From NCBI GenBank assembly GCA_009809945.1, contig WTPW01000712.1, forward strand, positions 179,438 through 243,437: 64,000 nt of DNA. Reading direction: 5' to 3'. Below, piece by piece: positions 12,072 to 23,756 of this stretch. This DNA is from Gigaspora margarita (Eukaryota > Glomeromycota > Glomeromycetes > Diversisporales > Gigasporaceae). Within the stretch, counting starts at the first letter, position 1. Each line of letters opens with the position of its first letter. The position numbers and the translations under genes are program-made. A model generated the notes under the pieces. It had not been told where the DNA came from, made no database searches, and was given only the letters and a program-made list of their open reading frames with translations.

Positions 12072-13538
12072 TAGAGCTTTGACCTGGGTCAGAAAATAGT
12101 GACCCAGACGGGTCAGGTATTGACCTAGGTCATGACCTGGGTCAACGAGTCATGCAGACAATTATAAAATTTTTTGCTTTTTCCAATTGAATTTTATAAT
12201 CTTATGAAGCAAGATTAAATAAATGTTATTATTAAGTGTTACAGATTATAATAAAATCGGATTAAAATGAATATAGGTTTTTATTTAATACTCTAAAACC
12301 CACATATACTTGTTTAATATAAACTCCACTCTAATACTAACCTCTAACCTTAACCCCTAATCTTAAAAAATGTGCACAAACCATATTTCATTTTAATCTG
12401 CTTTCACTTTAATCTGCTACAATAATTATCCAAGTTACATGGATCAAGATAAGTAATTTATTTTTTGTTAATCATTTTTTAGTTTTTTTTTTAGTAGCCT
12501 TTTTTTTTTAGTGTCGAATTCTCTGGAGTCTTGACATCTTTGTCTCTAGGTGCCCTTCTTTCGCTGATATTGTCGCACTGGAGTCATCATTTGTCAGTGC
12601 CATCATTTTGGTTAATTGTGGTATTAGTATTCTGGTTTTGCCATTTTATTTTTGTTGGTGGGTTGTCTTTGCTCTGTTTCATAGAGAGTACCTTTAGTGT
12701 CACTGTTTCATGAAAAGTGTTATTTTACGGGTGTTATCTTTAGCACTGCTATTTCACAGGTGGTTGATCAGTATCGCCATTGTCTGCTATAGTCACTTTG
12801 TGTTGGTATGTATGTCTTGTTTATGGTTTGTATATTTCTTTGGTGATTGATAGCAAGTTTCAATTTCATGAATAGCACGGCTAATGGTAAATTTCTTTGA
12901 TGTAGGTGGCATTGAGTCATGACACATTTCTATTTTTGGCAAATATGGGGCTTTCTTCATAATGCAGTGGCTTTTAGGTTGGAATTAGGGTTAAAGAGTA
13001 GGTTGAAGCTAGAGTAATGTTAGCAGTTAGGATAATGGGTTAGGATAGGATTAGCAGAATACGATATGTAATTTGGTTAGCATGGCAAACTGTTTGTAAT
13101 GATGTTTTAAATACTTTTACAATGCAACGAAATAAATATATGTATAAAATTTATAGATCATAATAAATAAATACTATAATGATAAATAATATATATCGAT
13201 ATAGTCTGATTTAAAGATATATTGTGCTAAAACTGTTCGATTTATAATAATTGGCAATTAGTAAATATTAGCAAAATAATTATTTAGTTAATTTTTGTCA
13301 GGATTCACAGCAATAAAGTGAATTTTTTTTGATCACAACTCGGACACCGAGTCCATCAAAAATAGCTCAGACATTGAAAATTGACAACACTGCTGCTACC
13401 TATAAACATAAATTGCGCAATATATGTTTTTGTCTATTTGAATTCTGACCCATTTGACCCAGGTCAGAGCAACTTTTGACCCATAACCTGCCAGATCAGG
13501 TGACCTGTATGGGTCACCTGACCCAGGTCAAAGCTCTA
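12072..13538. mobile_element. hAT-type element, TSD CTCTAGTT
   Basis: Terminal repeats TAGAGCTTTGACCTGGGTCA (12072 on) and its inverse (to 13538) are flanked by identical 8-bp duplications CTCTAGTT at 12064-12071 and 13539-13546. Both subterminal zones are packed with GACCTGGGTCA-type palindromic motifs. The interior (12500-13100) is less AT-rich and holds only a 60-codon frame (12531-12713) without recognisable features. The exact duplications and TAGAG start support hAT. It is non-autonomous as seen. Confidence 0.85.
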
Positions 13539-13551
13539 CTCTAGTTAAGGT

Positions 13552-14286
13552 AGTAAAAAAAGCTTTATTATTCAAGAACTATATTTTCATTAATGTGTAC
13601 ATTGGAAGCTAAGTTTATCTATTGTTTTTATTATGTATTAACTTGTAAATTACATCATATATAATTTTGAAGCATGGAGATGTGACACCTATTATGTTAT
13701 ATATCAAGGTTTGAATAGTAGAGAATACAGTTGCAGAGAGCTATCTAGTCAAGTGATGAAGAAAAATCAATGGGATAAAGGTAAAGGTAGAGCATATAAT
13801 ATAATGATGAGGTTCAATAAAGCAGTAAAAATTGAATATGGAGATGTATATAAAAATGAAAACAGGGAGAAAAATTGGGTGATGCTTAAATGTTGCAAGA
13901 AATATTTCATAATAAATCAAATTTTAAATTTTTAAAAGTTTTTTATACAATATCAATTCTAAATTAGCAAATTTATCATATGATGTAACCTTTTCAGGGT
14001 GGTAAAATAGCAAAATCGATCTCACTAATAGATCAAGTTTAGCATTAAATGATTGGTTAAGTAAAACACAAAACATCACAGGTTTTTAATTTTAGCGATT
14101 ATCAATTCATCTGAACAGTAAAAAATCTAAAAGTAAAAAATCAAAAGATCAAAAAATAAGCAAACTTCATCTCAGAACCCATATTAACTTAATAATTTTT
14201 GGTAACAAATCATTACAAACTATATAAATTTACCATGTCTTGTCATGTACTTCATTTCATATCTGAGCTCTACAAGAGCTCTACCA
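13552..14286. other. Spacer with one small unassigned frame
   Basis: A plus-strand frame at 13711-13935 (74 codons, Lys/Asn-rich) has no feature I can name. Readable codons continue upstream to about 13650, so it could be a decayed exon. Nothing else is seen. Confidence 0.25.
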
Positions 14287-14294
14287 GGTTGAAG

Positions 14295-14582
14295 CAGTGT
14301 ATAAGATCTGTTCCCAAAAGTATGTGAATCTTGTGCACATTGTATACATAATTTATGTGAACAAATTTAAAAATTTGTGCACTATATGCTTTGATATATT
14401 AAATTTATATAGATAAATTTAAATATATATTAAATAAATTATGTGCACAACTTCTAACAATTTTGGTGCACTATTTGGCCCCAAATCATGTGAATTACGT
14501 GCACATTCCCTGGCAATTATATGTGAAACTTTTTAAAAACATGAGCACATGAGCACATTGTACACATAGATTTTATACACTG
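14295..14582. mobile_element. Short hAT-type MITE, TSD GGTTGAAG
   Basis: The ends CAGTGTATAAGATCT (14295 on) and AGATTTTATACACTG (to 14582) are inverted repeats. Perfect 8-bp duplications GGTTGAAG lie at 14287-14294 and 14583-14590. The 288-bp body is AT-rich with repeated 'atgtgcacat' words and no coding capacity. CAGTG ends and an 8-bp duplication are standard for hAT. Confidence 0.85.
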
Positions 14583-14590
14583 GGTTGAAG

Positions 14591-15660
14591 AGCAAGAGTC
14601 TATATAAAACGCGATCAATTTCGTGATATGAAGAATAACCCTTTTTAGCCATCAAATAGAGGTAAATAGGAGCAAAAACGCAAATTTGGGAATTTTGCAA
14701 TTCACAATTATGAACGAGTTTTCCTAGTGTTAATGACAATTTTTGCATTACTATTAAACTTGTGTAACATTGGAGTTGCCCGTAATTTTACTAACCCCTA
14801 GGTACTAGCAATGTTAAATTAGGATAAGGCTTTAGATGTATACTCACGCGTAAAAACACCTGTACGTAGCAATATTCAAAACATGGAAAGAAGCATATAA
14901 TTAAAGTTGTATATGGTATATATATATATATGGACATAAGTTGTGACGAAATGATATGAAAATAATAATGTATCATGAATAAGTCATGTGGATCAATCAA
15001 ATTCAAGATTTAGCAGATAGAGGCCAATTCAAATGTCGCATATGTAAATCATACACTCATTACGTTTATTTTGGTATTAACTTTTAAGAATAGAAACAAT
15101 GTTTTACGACTTTCCCAAAATATAATCAGTGAAAATTGAATTAGGCTTTTCACTGTTTAGACAATGAAAAATCCAGAAATCGCATAAGTCTTGACACTAA
15201 CCGAATAAACACTTCAAGTATCCTTCTCAAATCAACACAAACAACTAAAATAATCTGTCTAGTGTTGACGGTCTATTTCTATACCGTAAATTCTATTCAT
15301 TTTATTCAATAAAAATTTATTTAATAATTAAGCTAACCACGAACCAAAATCTTCTTCTATTGGCCAACTCTGAAACTATCGTAATATTTCAAATTTTACG
15401 ATGTATCAATTTGTCATTATTAATGCGATCAACCTGTGATTTATAAATTATAACCACAGAATCATATATTGTGATACGTTAAATGCTATTTCTTGTATAG
15501 AGTTATACACTAATCGCAATTTCATCAAACTAAATAATATGATATTACTGATAATGATAAATATGGATTATTCTTACGATATATTTAGTTTAGTTTAGTT
15601 CTGTAAAAGTTATGGTTTTATATCTTCAACACTACATACTCCGATCTCCGAATCTGATTA
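14591..15660. other. Spacer, no convincing gene
   Basis: The minus-strand frames at 14533-14748 and 14791-15006 have no recognisable features, and the first overlaps the MITE end. The stretch 14980-15030 (ATCAATCAAATTCAAGATTT) matches part of the dispersed repeat at 49355-49400. Confidence 0.35.
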
Positions 15661-15671
15661 GAAATTCTGCT

Positions 15672-15797
15672 AAGGACACAATTCACACTTATATGCACAT
15701 ACATTTGACATTTCACTTTATGGAATTCCTTATTAAGGACACAATTCACACTTTTATGCATATACATTTGATATTTCACTTTATGGAATTCCTTATC
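15672..15797 (+). repeat. Two-copy 63-bp tandem repeat
   Basis: Copies start at 15672 and 15735 with 'aaggacacaattcacact' and end with 'tttatggaattccttat'. The period of 63 keeps frame, which produces the repetitive overlapping plus and minus frames at 15612-15815. I see no evidence that either is a gene. Confidence 0.75.
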
Positions 15798-16039
15798 AAG
15801 TATTAGATAGTGCATCAGAAAATGAATCCTATAAGATAAAGTACTATTTATTTACTATATGAAAAGGTTGATATAAATAAGCCAAAATTTTTCTAGAATC
15901 TAGACACTAATTATTGGGTGTAATTATATTTTTATAAGCTCGCCCATTTTGACAATTCAATGAGAACTATCGACAAATTCGTTAACTATGGCAAACTCAC
16001 ATAATATTTTTTATTTATTTATTTTTATTTTTATTTCCT

Positions 16040-16756
16040 ATGAACGAATGCCCTCAGGCACTTAATTCACGTAACATAGACCTTATTAACCCGGCTTTTA
16101 CGGCTGTAATGGGAGCCCACAGGTTTATTTCTGAGAAAGAATTTCAAGATAGAAAAGCCCATGGTAAAACTAATGATGCAGCATATAAACAAATTGACCT
16201 AAACTTGTTTAATCATATAAATCTTGTTGGAAATAATCCGAATGCTGTCGTCAGTAACTTGAACACTGATTTTATGACACTTAAAATCATAGCATTCGAA
16301 TATAGGGAAAGTTATACTATTGGAATTACTAAGTCGAAAGCTCAACCAGATCAACCGAAATTAATAATTAGTTACTTAAGTACGAGTTCTTTGGATCCGC
16401 CGTATGATTATGATTTTACATATATCAAAGATATAGTGACATTCATGCGGGGTGATATACAATATAAAAGACTGTGTGGATGGCAACACTTCGCTTTAAA
16501 GGTTAGTAGAAAGTATGATAACGGTAATGATAAATGGCTTAGTACCGATAAAAATGCCTGGCCAGTATCATATTATGGTACTGCTAAACATAATGCAAAA
16601 TTGATTGCGGAAAAAGGTTACGATTTGAGCAAAGGAAAACGATTTGCTTATGGACGTGGCATTTATTCAACACCTGACGTGCATATAGCTGAACAATTTG
16701 CGGCAGATTTTATGTTTGAGGGAAAAGAATATGTGATGATATTTAAAACTGAGTAA
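16040..16756 (+). pseudogene. PARP-like ADP-ribosyltransferase-fold protein, frame lost near C-terminus
   Basis: This 238-codon frame ends in a segment that looks like a PARP/ART catalytic fold: GWQHFALKV (residues 147-155), WPVSYYGTAKHNAKLIAEKGY (174-194), FAYGRGIYSTP (202-212) and a following helix with AEQFA. In PARPs the equivalent of SYYGT is an H-G motif that binds NAD, and the Y of GRGIYS stacks on nicotinamide. Here the His position is Tyr (Y179), so catalysis is doubtful. I recall close relatives with SYHGT in Rhizophagus. A conserved-looking tail (GEYWVSEKGEDIRPYGICIK) lies in another frame at about 16790-16857, directly after the stop. The upstream sequence lacks an obvious promoter or earlier exon. 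It is either a recent pseudogene or a sequencing error in a live gene. Confidence 0.55.
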
Positions 16757-16860
16757 ATTCTGCTAGTTTAAGAAGAATTTCTATTGGAAATGGCGAATAT
16801 TGGGTTTCTGAAAAAGGCGAAGATATAAGGCCATATGGAATTTGCATTAAAAGAAAGTAA

Positions 16861-18542
16861 CAAATACAGTGCTTATTACGTTTTCAAACTCGAGAATATA
16901 TTTCGCTCCGGATTTACAATGGCTCCTGTATTCCTAGTAATAGAAAAAGTGGATAAGATAAAAGTAATATAGGAATTAGTAATGGGTTATGACTAAAGAA
17001 AAAAATGTGATTAAAATCATAATGAAGTTATTATTAATATCATGAAGTTTTAAGAATTGTAAAAATTTTCAATTTTTTTCTTTTTGTTTTTTTTTAATTT
17101 TGTATAAACAAAAGTAGAATTTTTCTTAGTTGCAACAGATTGTATTTAAATAATTTTTTTAATAAAATCTATACCCTTCTAATCCAAATTTTTACTCACT
17201 TTTCTTAAAAATCATCTCATAACAAGCCTAATAAGCCTTATTTTGCCAAATTATTATATCTCTGATTTACTAACTTGTTGCATAGTTAATAGTATAATTG
17301 AGTTTTTTTTTTCTTGCAGTACATACTATATATTGTACATCTAAACCACCTATTCTACTAACAATTGTGGTAGTGCTGTGAAATACTCCTCTAAACTACC
17401 AAAGTTACACTATAAAGATTTGCTTTAGCAACTCTACCAGAACTAGATATTGTTTGAGTAGTATTAGTATTAAATTATACTATTTATTTGTGTTGGAACC
17501 CAAATTATACTTGTAATATAAAATTTTTTGGCTAGATTGTAACTATACAGTCCCAACAAGAAACAAAGATGATTCAAAATAAAATTTATTCAATTTCAAT
17601 TTATAAATCTAAGAGCTAAAAAATTATTTGAAGTTAGCAAATTTTGCAATATAATATTCATTAGTTAAATTGTATAACATGCATTTCTAATTAGATATAA
17701 GGTTGATTCACAAAAGAATTCATTCAATTCAATTAACAAATTTTGTGTGCTAAGAATTTGTTGTAAAGAAATATCAATATAACAACAGGATTTAGAAGAT
17801 AGACATCTAATTAGAAATATTGTTAATTATAAAATAAATTATTTAATTTAAATTTACAAATTTTGAGAATTAAATAAAAATATATAGATTTGTGCAATTA
17901 ACATAAAAGATTGAAATTGAACTAGACAAGCTCTAGTTCAGAATTATACTTGGTTTATTATTTGGAAGTGATTATTGAAATGAAGCACTTTTAAAGTTAT
18001 AACCATGTAATGAAAATTCTATGAACTTTAACTAATCTTATATTTTTTTTAAACTCATGTTATTTTTTATTTCATTATTTTTTTGAATTTTTAAAACAAA
18101 TTACTGCAGCATTATTTGGATTAATTTTGTCTTTTATAACAAATAAGTACCTAATTGTAAAAAAAATTATTAACAATAATCACAAAAAATAAATACTACT
18201 ACCAGTTTTGATTTGTTTCAAGTTAAAATATTAATTAATGCTTTAGATTTATTAAAAATAATAAAAAATATATATGTATATTGTAAAAATGAAAATTACT
18301 ACCTCAGCAATACAGTGGTCCCAACATAATATAAATGCTTAAAATTCTAAAAATTTATAGAAAAATTATCTTTATATAATCAAAATATATGACCATGCGG
18401 GTGCCATGCCAGTGAATTGCTTAACGAAAGGTCATGTTCAAATCAGATTTGTTGGTGATAGATTTAAATGAACATTAAAAATCGAAAAAAAAACACAAAA
18501 GTATTAAAAAGTCATGTTGAAACATATCGAATGATAAACAAA
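16861..18542. other. AT-rich spacer with weak tandem structure
   Basis: No gene is seen. Three degenerate units of about 130 bp can be traced at 17560-17900 ('gattca.aa.aaatt.attcaatt.aattta.aaattttg'). Confidence 0.4.
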
Positions 18543-18630
18543 TATGAAGAATCACTTGCAGATTTAAATAAATTATTATCAGTTGTTCCGCAATTAATAA
18601 GGACTGCTGCAAGTGCTTATTTGCTATGCT
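18543..18630 (+). pseudogene. Fragment resembling a TPR/Sel1-type repeat
   Basis: Reading from 18543 gives YEESLADLNKLLSVVPQLIR followed by TAASAYLLCYT and a stop. The YEEsL.DLNKLL.i.P pattern matches the tetratricopeptide units that I recall from expanded TPR and kinase-TPR families in these fungi. Only one unit is readable, with no start codon and no neighbours in frame, so it is a scrap and not a gene. Confidence 0.4.
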
Positions 18631-19018
18631 ACACATGATAATAATCGACTAAGCTGACTAAGTTTAATTAAAATTATCGACTCAATTATAATACGAATCT
18701 GAAAAGCTCAGTTTAAATATAGTTTTTATAATGATAAACAAAAACTTCACTTTATTAACAGTGTTTTTCATTAATTTATATAAATAAATTATGCATCGAA
18801 TTATACCTTAGAATAATTATGTTCAAAACAAATTCAAATATTTGTGTACCTTCAATTTTTAATTAGAAACCTAACCCTTTCATATTTTAATTCAATTGAA
18901 ATGCTAACCTTTTACTGAGAGTTAATATCATTGAAATTTTGTAATTTTCATTATGGATTTTCAACTTTTGTTGAAGGTTAATTCTACCAAATTGTACCAC
19001 ATAATCATTTCTCAAAAC

Positions 19019-20741
19019 TTATGCAAACAAATCAAACACATTCTCTTCTTTTTCTTTTTCTTTTTCGTTTTCTATTTCTTCCTTTTTCCAAATAAATTCA
19101 CAATCTTTTTCTGGCCAAGACTCATACCCGCTTTTAGGTATTAATTGCATTCGAGGATATGGTTTTGATACTACTTTGTCCGATGTTTCTTTCCATAATT
19201 TCGTAATAGATGGAGCGTCATAAAAACAAATATATTTTGCTCTTATTTTATCTTTAAACTTTGAATCTAAATCATTAAATTCTAATGATTTTTTAAGAAG
19301 AGCAAAATCATAAATAAAGTCAAGTTGAAAACGATATGCACCATGTTTACTATTTGCAACTGCATCTGCAAAAGCATCACTTTATTTAAAAGAATAGAAA
19401 TTAGTAAAATTAATAATAACAAAAATAAATAAATTATAAATTAAGAACATACCTCATGAATGAAATGATTATATTTTGTAATATAATCACAAAAACAAAA
19501 CCGCCAAGTACACTAATTATAGTGAGTGGCCAAAAATTCCAAGCATTGAATGAAATTGAAGACCAATCATACACTGCAAGTATAGCATCAATAATATTTG
19601 AAAATGGATTATCAGATTCGAGATATGAATAACCAAGAAGAATAAATCTGTAATATATATAACCAATATTAATTTTTTTAAAATTTTATAATTGAAGTTA
19701 AAAAGTTATAAATAGAAAGCATAAAACTCACAATGCATGCCCCTAATAATATAAATGATAATGTACGATAAATATAATGTTAATATGAATAAAAATTAAA
19801 AAAATTAAAAATAATGATTGCTACCATTGCAATGATAGTTAGAACAAAAAACAATAAAAATTGTTTTAGTTTAATAATTATATTTAAGAGTATATTAAGA
19901 GACTGCGCAAAACCTAAGTTTGTATATATATATATATATATAATTATTATACATATTAACCTAACTAATTATTAATCAAGAATTATTAATAAATACTATA
20001 CCTTCGAATATACGCAATAGTAAGATCTAATAGCAAATGTAGCGTTAATAATTAAAAAAAAAATTATAATAAAACAGAAATATACTTACAAGCTCATACC
20101 AAAGAATTAAAATGCTTAAGAAAATAATAAATGTAAAATTTTGCCTGGTTTCAGCATTTTTAAATCCGTTCTCAAATGTATAATAATGAACCAAAATATA
20201 ACTAGAAATAAATACTGGTAGAATAATTGATATAAGATCTACATAATTAAAAAGATTTGTATAATATTTCTGTCCTTGGTGATAGAATTGTTTAAGTTCA
20301 ATCACGATATGATAATATGATAGATAATAAAATAATATGATAGTTATAAATATTAGAATCTTTTGAAATATACCAGTTATTTGAAAATGAGCAATATATG
20401 CCCAGGAAATGATTGAATAGGTTAAAAAGTATAAAGCAAAAATACATAAGGCTCTAGGCCAATAGAATTTAGAAGAGCGCCACATCCAATTCATGATAGC
20501 TCCCATCGATGGGTTTTCATATAAAACTTCACGAAGATTATGTTCATCTTTTTTTATGATTTTAGTAATAAGTTGAATAAAGGGACTGTGATCTTCCGCT
20601 TCGAGAGATGAATATTGACTAGGAAAAATTAAAGACTTTAGAAAATTTATAAATTTTCTTTCTCTTATATCTGTTAATATTTTTTTGTTTGTTGTGAAAT
20701 CGGTAAATGGTACCGTTCGAATATCAGCAATTTTATCATAG
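19019..20741 (-). other. Six-helix channel domain of the same gene
   Basis: Hydrophobic segments in order: ALCIFALYFLTYSIISWAYI (S1), ILIFITIILFYYLSYY (S2), LFNYVDLISIILPVFISSYI (S3), FIIFLSILILWYELILLLRI (S4), FLLFFVLTIIAMGHALFILL (S5), a pore-like NPFSNIIDAILAVYDW, and FVFVIILQNIIISFMSDAF (S6). S4 has almost no arginine, so voltage sensing is unlikely. The S6 end resembles the TRP-family 'N.I..LM.D' motif. The last exon encodes a charged tail ending KEKEKEKEENVFDLFA. Confidence 0.65.
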
Positions 20742-23495
20742 CTAATAAAAATCAAGTGAAATTAATTAATTATGATAGAATAAATATTAAGGATAATGAA
20801 TGATGAATTGACGAAATTCTGATATATTGTTAATAAAACCATTTTATTTCTTTATTAAGGTTCGTCAGTTTTATCAGACATTATTAATAACAGTATATTT
20901 TATTAATATAAATTATTTTCATACTTAATTTCTTGTAGTTTCAACTTAGAATCTTGTGGAATCAATTGTGTTATAGGTATAAAAACTTTCAATAAATCAT
21001 CTGAATTTGGTGAAATTTCAATAAATTCAAAGTGTAATATATCCAATTGTGTGCTGCCAAAGCAAGGATTATAAAATAATTTTTGAATATAAAATGTATA
21101 ATATTCTAATATTTAAATGTTTATGTAATTATGTGTTAATGTAAGTAAGGATAAAATTTATAGTAAACTAGATTTATTTTTGTAAATATTATCACCTTTT
21201 TCTTTTATATCACTCTGTAATTCTGGTATGATGTCTACAACTGTATTCATCCATCCAATATTTTGAAGCGCATACGCATTATTGGAATAGTAGTCTAAAA
21301 AAAGTGCCAATATAGTGTTATCTTTGGACAAATAAATAAAATATTAATATCAGCATGTATAGCACATTTGCAAGTAGTCAGTATAATTTTTAGTATACAG
21401 ACCTGAAAGTGCATTACGTATTGTATCAGGAGAATGGGGTACATGAATCACTTCTTTAGAAGATAAAATATCATTTATAAGTCCATAATCCTTTGCTTCA
21501 ATCAGATCATTCATTAAATCATAGCGAATATCTAATAATCGCCAAGCAGTTGGATGCAATTTAATAAATCTTAATATTATTTTTCGTGTTTGTTCAATAA
21601 TATAGTTAAATTTTAATTTTTTATCCGCAGAAAGGTAAATATGTTCTAATTTCTTATATTGAGAAAAGTATTCAAGTGCGCAACAAGCATACTCTGCTAC
21701 ATTCATAAAATCATTTTCATCTTCCATTTTAATTTCACAATTTAATAGTTTAATATCATCTCGATCATCAGGGTGATTAATTCTAAGTTTGAATTTACCG
21801 CTGCTATACTCAATATCTATCACTTCTTTAATAACTGTTAAGTTATCATAAGAATATCCCAGTCCAAACATATTAAACTTTTGGTGACGTAAGAAGTGAG
21901 GTATATGCACATAAATGAATTCAAGCGATCTTTTTTCTGATCCATGTTTGTTCCAAACTTGAATTGTATGCCTTCCAATTAAAAGCAGTTTTTCTCTTTT
22001 ATCATCAAGATAGAACGATATCGTGAATATTTATCATTATATGACCATGGTTCAGACATATGATAATCATCATGCAATTCTGATTCTTTATCATAAAGAT
22101 CTCGTATTTTTTTATTTAGATCTTGCCTCAAAAAATAATCGCTTGATAGTTTCTTCCAACCTTGATTATCACCTTTTTTAAAATATTTTTGCATGATCAA
22201 ATCATCATAAACGATTAGTTTGTCATCCCTATAATCAACTAATTTATTCATTATTTTTGCATTTTTACTTAATTGAACTTTAAATCCTGGATTTTCTAAT
22301 GTGTTGAAAATATTCCAAACAACCCATTTATCTTCTGAAAAATATACAAATAACTCATCATCAGGAAAAAAATTAATAAATAATATTTCACGGCCGCTCA
22401 ATATTCTATCATACACTTGATCATCAAAAATATTTTCAAGCTTTGCTATTTCAAGACCGCAATTGATTAAATATATTTTGACTCCTTTAATGGCCCACGA
22501 TACATATGCTAATAATTTGCCATCGCTCGATACTGCATAAAAACTAGGTATATCAAGCACGATTGATCTATTTAAAACATCTCTTTGAAAAGTACTTATT
22601 AATTGATTTGTCTTTAAATCATAAAGTTCTACATGCCTAATACCTTCTTTAGCAGTATCAACCAACAAATAGTGAACATTCAAACACCTAGAAATACAAC
22701 TCATCATCAATTCATATATGATAACAATATCTATCCCAAAAAATAAACTCCAATTATAATTGAGAGCATTGTACATTCTTTTTGGATAGTTTAACTTTTG
22801 TATGCTGGTAATTAATTTATTCTTTATATGATATTTGTAGACCCCTGAAAGTGTCAAAATAATAAGAAAGTATCCATCAAAGTCAGAAATCAATAAGACT
22901 ATTCCACCGTATTGAATTGGTAATTCTTTATCATCAAAATTACTAATTGAATAATCATCGTTAATAATAAAAACAAAAGTAAGTCCGTAATTTACAACAT
23001 AACTATAAGTGCTGATACAAGATATTGTTAATAATCTAAAACTCGGTGAGCTAGTTGATTTTTCTGACACATTGATATGCCACCATAATTTGTTTGCAAC
23101 ATTAATTTCCTTGATCGAATTTAATTGCTCAATAGTAAATTTAAATTTGGTAGGAACATCGATATTATGAAGATCCCTGTACGATAATTTCTGGTCGTCT
23201 AGATTTGACTCGTTTTTTGGTCCTAAGTCATACATTTGTAAATCAAATTCTAAATGAAAATTTTTAAAAGTTTATTATTAATAGAATACAAATCTTTTAA
23301 TTAATCAATTATTTTGAAAAAAAATTTACCAAAATTTTCTTTCGCTACGAATTCAACTACTAGGTCGCCTTTCGGACTAACTGCAAAAGTTTTCCAAGGT
23401 TTCTTTTCTTCGGTTTTAGGTTCCTCTTCTTCAACTTTAGATTCCTCTTCAATATTTAAACTAACATCACCATTTTTACTAGTTGATGCCGCCAT
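19019..23495 (-). CDS. Multi-exon propeller-ion channel protein (TRP-like), 5' part possibly disrupted
   Basis: This is the largest host gene. Exon 1 (23495-23330) starts at ATG and encodes an acidic linker, then FAVSPKGDLVVEF. Exon 2 (from 23249) encodes a long beta-rich region. The 3' half encodes six membrane helices with a pore loop. Exons I can splice in frame: 23495-23330; 23249 to about 21345 (with a frame change at an A5 run near 21990); about 21053-20925; 20741-20090; 20026-20002 (25 nt); 19913-19825; 19742-19732 (11 nt); 19647-19453; 19379-19019. All listed introns are GT-AG and 63-183 nt. The joins between 21350 and 21053 do not close in frame by eye. The architecture (propeller plus Ion_trans) matches a family I recall as expanded in Rhizophagus. 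Expected role: cation channel in a membrane with a cytosolic sensor domain. It is either live with an assembly error or an early pseudogene. Confidence 0.7.
21350..23249 (-). other. Propeller-like N-terminal region of the channel gene
   Basis: Within exon 2, blocks such as YAVSSDGKLLAYVS, ILFINFFPDDELFVYFS and KWVVWNIF have the strand-turn-strand look of WD40/NHL-type blades. The region after the frame change (LLLIGRHTIQVW, then a helical block to 21350) aligns with the linker that I recall preceding the channel in this family. Short plus-strand frames opposite exon 1 are shadows. Confidence 0.55.
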
Positions 23496-23756
23496 AATAA
23501 ATGATTTATTTCTTGATCAATTTTTTAACGGATGAATAACGGTATGAACAAGAGCAGAACAACTTTTGCTTTATTAAAATATTTTATGTGGCTTAAAATG
23601 TTTATAAAATATTTAGTTATTACGGCTCAAAAAATAAATATTTTAAGTTTATTATGGTAGTTATGGCTGTTTCAAAAAATCAAACTGTGGAGAATTTTTT
23701 AACTAAGTAGTTTAAAAATACTGTTTTATATTAACGTTAAGATTTGACGTACTCTT

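Noticed and set aside
15612-15815. Opposing 64- and 65-codon repetitive frames
   Set aside because: They are created by a two-copy 63-bp repeat, with no independent support.
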